From an uncultured bacterium (lineage in GTDB: Bacteria > Cyanobacteriota > Vampirovibrionia > Gastranaerophilales > Gastranaerophilaceae), in contig CADCPD010000165.1 in assembly GCA_902803265.1 (NCBI GenBank), positions 1-9,548 of the forward strand: 9,548 nt of DNA. The letters are read 5' to 3'. Made by a program: the position numbers and the translations under genes. How positions within the stretch are numbered: the stretch's first letter is position 1; every line of letters starts with the position of its first letter. Below are positions 5,911 through 9,548 of the stretch, piece after piece. Under the pieces are notes generated by a model. That model ran no database searches, was not told where the DNA came from, and saw only the letters and a program-made list of their open reading frames with translations.

Positions 5911-6732
5911 TTAAACAATAGAACGTCTGTATCTGTCGACACGAGTTTCAGAAAGAATATTTTTCAATTTCATAATTGCTTGAGCGTGCAATTGTGATAC
6001 ACGAGATTCTGAAACATCTATTGTTAAACCGATTTCTTTTAATGTCATATTTTCATGGTAGTAAAGAACCATAATCATACGTTCACGTTCAGGAAGTCTT
6101 CTCAAAGCTCGTTCAAGTTCTTTCTTAACGTCTTTTTCTTCCATTTCTTCATGAGGTGTTAATGAACGAGTATCTTCCAGCGTATCAATAATTTCCATAC
6201 TGTCATCAGAACCGCCGCGCTTATCGTAAATTGAACCTATAGTTGTGTCTTCCGATAATATTTGGTCAACTTTTTCTTTTTCAATTCCTAAAAGTTCTCC
6301 GACTTCTGAGTTTGTTGCGGCTCTTCCGAATTTTTGACGTAACTCTTCTTGTGCTTGTTTTACGTCTTTAATTTTCTTTCTTGCGCTTCTTGGTAAGAAA
6401 TCTTGTGAACGAATTTTATCTATAATGTTACCCCTGATTCTCATTAAAGCGTATGTTTCAAATCTCGCGCCTTTATCTGGAGTAAATTTTTCTACCGCAT
6501 CAATTAAACCTTCAACACCATAGCTTGAAATATCTTCTTCTGAAAATGTTATTGGTAAAGAGACTTTTACACGATTTACAACATATTTCGTTAAATAAAT
6601 ATATTGCACAATAAGGGTATCTCTGACTTTTTTGTTAGATTTGTCTTCGAAATATTTATACCAAAGTTTCTCTAACTCTTCATCAGGTAATTTTTTAATA
6701 TTATTATAACTATTGTAAATTCCCTCTGTCAT
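5911..6732 (-). CDS. fliA: RNA polymerase sigma factor, FliA/WhiG (sigma-28) type
   Basis: Alternative sigma factor of group 3, which directs RNA polymerase to flagellar or developmental promoters. In the 273-residue product, region 2 spans about residues 36-110: 'RDTLIVQYIYLTKYVVNRV', 'DISSYGVEGLIDAVEKFTPDKG' (core binding), and 'RFETYALMRIRGNIIDKIRSQDF' (-10 recognition). Region 3 (112-165) includes 'LPRSARKKIKDVKQAQEELRQKFGR' (longer than quoted families' minimum) and 'EVGELLGI'. Region 4 (205-262) contains 'LPERERMIMVLYYHENMTLKEIG' and the HTH 'ISESRVSQLHAQA'-like segment (here VSESRVSQLHAQAIMKLK) for -35 binding. The first 30 residues are a modest extension. The GTT/ATG start context is AAAGGG directly against ATG, with GGGA 7 bases further up as the likelier ribosome site. 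No anti-sigma FlgM or flagellar structural gene is in view, so the flagellar role is inferred from the family; WhiG-like use is an alternative. Confidence 0.93.
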   Translation of the reverse strand: MTEGIYNSYNNIKKLPDEELEKLWYKYFEDKSNKKVRDTLIVQYIYLTKYVVNRVKVSLPITFSEEDISSYGVEGLIDAVEKFTPDKGARFETYALMRIRGNIIDKIRSQDFLPRSARKKIKDVKQAQEELRQKFGRAATNSEVGELLGIEKEKVDQILSEDTTIGSIYDKRGGSDDSMEIIDTLEDTRSLTPHEEMEEKDVKKELERALRRLPERERMIMVLYYHENMTLKEIGLTIDVSESRVSQLHAQAIMKLKNILSETRVDRYRRSIV

Positions 6733-6820
6733 CCCTTTATCCCAAATATGGTAGAAGTATATAATTCTATTGTATGTAAAAATATTAAAAGTTCATCATT
6801 TATTTGTATGATTTAACAAT

Positions 6821-6887
6821 AAAAAAATAAGGCTTCCGTGCCTATGCTAAGCATCCGTGCATAATCGCAATAGTCGAACGTATTATA
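6821..6887 (-). promoter_or_regulatory. Candidate RNA element with two ACGGA stem-loops before the sigma gene
   Basis: In minus-strand order there is a perfect -10 box TATAAT (6882-6887), then TATGC-ACGGATGCTTA-GCATA (5-base stem, 11-base loop), then AGGC-ACGGAA-GCCT (4-base stem, 6-base loop), then TTA and seven T (6821-6827). Both loops open with ACGGA, and the two copies are near-exact repeats, GCACGGATGC (6851-6860) and GCACGGAAGC (6832-6841). The second hairpin with the T-run could be a weak terminator for the upstream 103-residue gene. With the -10 box the whole could be a small RNA of roughly 55 bases or part of a leader for the sigma gene. No -35 box is visible. The rest of this 162-base gap, 6733-6820, is AT-rich and must hold any sigma-gene promoter; TAGAAT (6764-6769) is the best -10 seen. 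Confidence 0.4.
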
Positions 6888-6894
6888 CACACAA

Positions 6895-7206
6895 TTACTG
6901 TATCAGAGAGTAATCAAAATTTTCTATATTTAAACCCATAGGCGGACCAAAATTGTTGCCTAAAAGATTTAATAAGTTATCTTCGGTTTTGTTTTCTTTC
7001 TTTTCATCTTTTACCGTTTTTTGCGGTGAAAGCATATCTTCAATTTCTTTGTCAAATTGTTCGTTTATATCATCAAAAATTTTTTCAAATGCTTCAATCT
7101 GTTCTGATTGATTTTGACCGTTTATATTAGATATTGAATTTAGGGCATTATTGTTTGTTAGTATCGGACTTATAACTAAATCCATAATCCCGTTCATAAC
7201 AGGCAT
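6895..7206 (-). CDS. Hypothetical protein, 103 residues, upstream of the sigma gene
   Basis: Not recognised. The start of the protein is mildly hydrophobic (MPVMNGIMDLVISPIL) but too short and uncharged to be a convincing signal peptide. A polar Asn/Gln/Ser stretch (18-34) follows, then an acidic amphipathic helix (EQIEAFEKIFDDINEQFDKEIEDML, in 35-60), a Lys/Glu-rich linker (63-76), and a tail with LLNLLGNNFGPP and a terminal aromatic segment. No Cys and no catalytic motif is seen; it is probably a small soluble or peripheral protein acting through its helix. A GAGG lies 13 bases before ATG, a long spacing also seen for the lipoprotein gene here. A perfect TATAAT at 7254-7259 supports transcription. 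It precedes the sigma gene on the same strand, so an anti-sigma or flagellar accessory role is conceivable, but it does not resemble FlgM to me. Confidence 0.7.
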   Translation of the reverse strand: MPVMNGIMDLVISPILTNNNALNSISNINGQNQSEQIEAFEKIFDDINEQFDKEIEDMLSPQKTVKDEKKENKTEDNLLNLLGNNFGPPMGLNIENFDYSLIQ

Positions 7207-7253
7207 AGTGTATTAAAAACCTCATTGCTATTTACACTTACATGTTTACCAAG

Positions 7254-7259
7254 ATTATA
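7254..7259 (-). promoter_or_regulatory. Candidate -10 box for the 103-residue gene
   Basis: A perfect TATAAT on the minus strand, with a weak TTAAAT at the -35 position after a 17-base spacer. It would start transcription near 7247, leaving a leader of about 40 bases that includes the GAGG. The flagellar sigma-28 -10 element (GCCGATAA) is not present here. Confidence 0.45.
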
Positions 7260-7297
7260 AAATTTTAACATCATGCATTTAAAGGATATTTAATAGC

Positions 7298-7326
7298 TTG
7301 CTATGGATGTATTATTTAAGTAAAAT
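7298..7326 (+). promoter_or_regulatory. Sigma-70-type promoter of the rfb operon
   Basis: TTGCTA (7298-7303, 4 of 6 to the -35 consensus), a 17-base spacer, and TAAAAT (7321-7326, 5 of 6 to the -10 consensus). The predicted start near 7333 leaves room for the AAGGA ribosome site at 7339-7343. It also argues that the longer open frame beginning with TTG at 7298 is not translated. Confidence 0.55.
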
Positions 7327-7351
7327 AAGTATTAATATAAGGAATTTGAAA

Positions 7352-7891
7352 ATGCCGTTTGAATTTGAAAAGCAATCAATAGAGGATGTAATTCTTATAA
7401 CACCAAAAGTTTTTGGTGATAACAGAGGTTTTTTTATGGAAACCTATAAAAAAAGTGATTTTGAGAAAAATGGTATAATGGGTGAATTTAATCAAGATAA
7501 TCACTCAAAGTCAACAAAAGGTGTTTTAAGGGGGTTACATTATCAAGAAGAACCTTATGCACAAGCAAAAATTGTTCGTTGCATCAGAGGTAAAATTTAT
7601 GATGTTGCAGTAGATATAAGAAAAAATTCAAAAACTTTTGGGAAATACGTGAAAGTAGAATTATCTGAAGATAATAAAAGAATGTTGTATATTCCAAAAG
7701 GATTTGCGCATGGGTTTGTTGCTTTATCTAATGAAGTTGAAATTGCATACAAAACTCAGGGTGAATATCATCCGCAATCTGACAGAGGTGTGATGTGGGA
7801 TGATAAAGATATAAATATTGACTGGAATATAGATTTTGAACCGATTTTGTCGGATAAAGATAAAAAGCATCCAAAATTAAGTGAACTTTAA
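7352..7891 (+). CDS. rfbC: dTDP-4-dehydrorhamnose 3,5-epimerase (RmlC)
   Basis: Cytosolic epimerase that inverts C3 and C5 of dTDP-4-dehydro-6-deoxy-D-glucose, the third step to dTDP-L-rhamnose. From the ATG at 7352 it has 179 residues, the usual family length. The cupin fold motifs are present: 'FGDNRGFFMETY' (21-32), 'FNQDNHSKSTKGVLRGLHYQ' (46-65) with catalytic H63, 'QAKIVRCIRGKIYDVAVDIR' (71-90), 'YIPKGFAHGFVALSNEVEIAYKT' split as 113-122 and 123-135 with catalytic Tyr133, and 'GVMWDDKDINIDW' (146-158). The open frame runs 18 codons further up to a TTG, but AAGGA 8 bases before the ATG and the promoter lying over that stretch favour 7352. It is the first gene of the operon; rfbB follows after 11 bases. 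Confidence 0.96.
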   Translation: MPFEFEKQSIEDVILITPKVFGDNRGFFMETYKKSDFEKNGIMGEFNQDNHSKSTKGVLRGLHYQEEPYAQAKIVRCIRGKIYDVAVDIRKNSKTFGKYVKVELSEDNKRMLYIPKGFAHGFVALSNEVEIAYKTQGEYHPQSDRGVMWDDKDINIDWNIDFEPILSDKDKKHPKLSEL

Positions 7892-7902
7892 AAGGAGTAA
7901 AT

Positions 7903-8883
7903 ATGAAATTATTAGTAACCGGTGGCGCAGGTTTTATTGGAAGTTGTTTTGTAAGACATATTTTAAATACATACAAGGATTACAAGGTTGTTAATCTTGA
8001 TGCTCTTACATATTGCGGAAATTTAGAAAATTTGAATGACGTAAAGGATAATCCAAATTATACTTTTATTCATGGAAATATTTGTGACAGGGATTTGGTA
8101 AGAGATATTATAAGAGATGTTGATTGTGTTGTAAATTTTGCGGCAGAATCACATGTAGATAATTCAATTAAACATCCTGAAATCTTTGTAGAAACAAATG
8201 TTCAAGGAACATTGAATTTGCTTCAGGCGTGTAAAGAAATAGGAATTGAAAAATATTTACAGGTAGGAACTGATGAAGTATATGGTTCTTTGGGTAAAAC
8301 CGGTTATTTCTATGAAACTACACCTATTCAGCCAAATTCACCATATTCTGCATCAAAAGCGAGTGCAGATTTGCTTGTAAGAGCTTATTATGAAACTTAT
8401 AAACTTCCTGTATTAAATACAAGATGTTCAAATAACTATGGACCATATCAATATCCTGAAAAATTAATTCCTTTCTTTATTTCGCAATTGTTAAAAGGTG
8501 AAAAAGTTCCTGTATATGGAGACGGATTAAATGTAAGAGATTGGTTGTATGTATATGACCACTGTAAAGCTATTGATGTTGTTTTACACAAAGGCAGAAT
8601 TGGTGAAGTCTACAACATAGGCGGGCACAACGAAAAAACAAATATGGAAATAACAAGATTAATTCTTGACGCAATGGGTAAAGACGAATCTTCTATAAAA
8701 TATGTAGAAGACAGATTGGGCCATGACAGACGTTATGCCATTGCTAATGATAAAATTCAAAATGAATTAGGCTGGGAACCTTCCGTAACATTTGAAGAAG
8801 GTATTAAATTAACAATAGATTGGTATTTAAATAATCAAGATTGGATAAAATCTATAGAAGCTAAGAAAGCGAGTCTTGTGTAA
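7903..8883 (+). CDS. rfbB: dTDP-glucose 4,6-dehydratase (RmlB)
   Basis: NAD-dependent short-chain dehydrogenase/reductase that turns dTDP-glucose into dTDP-4-dehydro-6-deoxyglucose, the second step to dTDP-L-rhamnose. The 326-residue product has the Rossmann loop TGGAGFIGS (6-14), LDALTYCGNLENL (32-44), typical of the family, 'NFAAESHVDNSI' (78-89), the catalytic triplet T123-D124-E125 in GTDEVYG, and Y148-SAS-K152. 'TRCSNNYGPYQYPEKLIP' and 'GDGLNVRDWLYV' follow, typical of RmlB. The length is slightly below many homologues but complete. AAAGGAG (7891-7897) sits 5 bases before ATG and overlaps the rfbC stop, which indicates tight coupling. The stop TAA shares one base with the rfbD ATG. Confidence 0.97.
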   Translation: MKLLVTGGAGFIGSCFVRHILNTYKDYKVVNLDALTYCGNLENLNDVKDNPNYTFIHGNICDRDLVRDIIRDVDCVVNFAAESHVDNSIKHPEIFVETNVQGTLNLLQACKEIGIEKYLQVGTDEVYGSLGKTGYFYETTPIQPNSPYSASKASADLLVRAYYETYKLPVLNTRCSNNYGPYQYPEKLIPFFISQLLKGEKVPVYGDGLNVRDWLYVYDHCKAIDVVLHKGRIGEVYNIGGHNEKTNMEITRLILDAMGKDESSIKYVEDRLGHDRRYAIANDKIQNELGWEPSVTFEEGIKLTIDWYLNNQDWIKSIEAKKASLV

Positions 8884-9548
8884 TGAAAATTCTTGTAACT
8901 GGTGCAAAAGGTATGCTTGGTCAGGATTTATGTCCTGTTCTTGAAGATGAAGATTACGAAGTTGTCGAAACTTCAATTGAAAATCTTGATATAACAGATA
9001 TAAATAACGTTCAAGAAATAATATTGAAAGAAAATCCTGATATTGTAATTCATTGTGCCGGTTATACAAATGTTGATTTGGCAGAAACAGAAAAGGAACT
9101 TGCACATAAAATTAATGTTATCGGAACCGAAAATGTTGCTAAAGTTTGTGGAGAAAATGATGTTACATTGATTTATATTTCTACAGATTATGTCTTTGAC
9201 GGAACAAAAGGTAAACCCTATACTCCGGAAGATACTCCAAATCCGTTGAATTATTATGGTGAAACAAAGTTAGTAGGTGAGCTTGCTGTTCAAGAATATT
9301 GCAAAAAATATTATATTGTAAGAACAAGTTGGTTATATGGTCACCATGGTAAAAATTTTGTAGAAACAATGATTTCTCTTGCTGATAACACGGAAGTAAA
9401 AGTAGTAAATGATCAAGTCGGATGTCCTACTTGGACAATGGACTTAAGTGAAGGAATTTTGGATTTAATTCAGAATGAATCTGATTACGGTATTTATCAT
9501 ATTTGTGGAAGTGATTATACTTCTTGGTATGAATTTGCAAAAGAAATA
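8883..9548 (+). CDS. rfbD: dTDP-4-dehydrorhamnose reductase (RmlD), 3' partial
   Basis: NAD(P)H-dependent reductase of the last step to dTDP-L-rhamnose. The frame is open for 222 codons to the right edge, so roughly 60 C-terminal residues of the usual 280-290 are missing. Visible are the Rossmann loop TGAKGMLGQ (6-14), 'DIVIHCAGYTNVDLAE' (53-68), 'INVIGTENVA' (77-86), the catalytic S100/T101-D-Y in YISTDYVFDG (98-107), the Y125-GET-K129 pair, 'RTSWLYG' (147-153), and 'VNDQVGCPTW' (175-184), all typical of RmlD. The start ATG overlaps the last base of the rfbB stop (TAATG), which suggests translational coupling; no separate ribosome site is obvious. rfbA, needed for the first step, may follow beyond the edge. 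Confidence 0.96.
   Translation, partial: MKILVTGAKGMLGQDLCPVLEDEDYEVVETSIENLDITDINNVQEIILKENPDIVIHCAGYTNVDLAETEKELAHKINVIGTENVAKVCGENDVTLIYISTDYVFDGTKGKPYTPEDTPNPLNYYGETKLVGELAVQEYCKKYYIVRTSWLYGHHGKNFVETMISLADNTEVKVVNDQVGCPTWTMDLSEGILDLIQNESDYGIYHICGSDYTSWYEFAKEI

Noticed and set aside
6733..6894. Known riboswitch class (c-di-GMP or preQ1 type) in the gap before the sigma gene
   Set aside because: The short stems and the repeated ACGGA loops do not match the conserved cores of these classes as I know them.
7298..7351. N-terminal extension of rfbC by 18 codons from a TTG
   Set aside because: The ATG at 7352 has a proper ribosome site and gives the normal family start; the extension lies over the likely promoter.
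8827..9369. Minus-strand frames at 8827-9105 and 9181-9369, and at 7728-7976
   Set aside because: Antisense shadows of rfbB, rfbD and rfbC; no ribosome site and no recognisable domain.

Overview
The window is a strongly AT-rich bacterial chromosomal segment with ordinary, mostly housekeeping content. The MEP-pathway enzyme Dxr, a FliA/WhiG-type sigma factor, a Lys tRNA with encoded CCA, a dTDP-rhamnose cluster and short heptamer repeats would fit an AT-rich gut relative of the Cyanobacteria (Vampirovibrionia/Gastranaerophilales). This placement is an inference; no marker here proves it, and other AT-rich flagellated anaerobes remain possible.

Layout. Left part (1-4874): an envelope-type protein cut by the left edge (+) meets dxr (-) tail to tail with a 4-base overlap. 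dxr is divergent from an orphan amino-acid-binding lipoprotein (+). That gene converges on a TPR protein (-) through a symmetrical two-way terminator whose arms contain both stop codons. The TPR gene lies downstream of pth (-), which starts at TTG. Middle (4875-5831): a divergent intergenic region leads to an XRE-like DNA-binding protein (+) with its own terminator, followed by a tRNA-Lys(UUU) with a recognisable promoter and terminator. Then (5832-7206), on the minus strand, come an unidentified 103-residue protein, an intergenic RNA-like element with two ACGGA loops, the sigma factor, and a heptamer repeat array just after the sigma stop codon. Right part (7298-9548): an rfbC-rfbB-rfbD operon (+) with tight spacing, cut by the right edge inside rfbD.

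How the genes work together. The rfb genes carry out the last three steps from glucose-1-P-derived dTDP-glucose to dTDP-L-rhamnose; rfbA is not in view. Dxr commits carbon to isoprenoids, and Pth and tRNA-Lys serve translation. The sigma factor probably drives a flagellar or other alternative regulon whose targets lie elsewhere. I found no defence system, CRISPR array, transposase or integrase. The most unusual signals are non-coding: the paired ACGGA stem-loops before the sigma gene and the heptamer array after it. The tandem architecture of the XRE-like protein is the most unusual coding feature.
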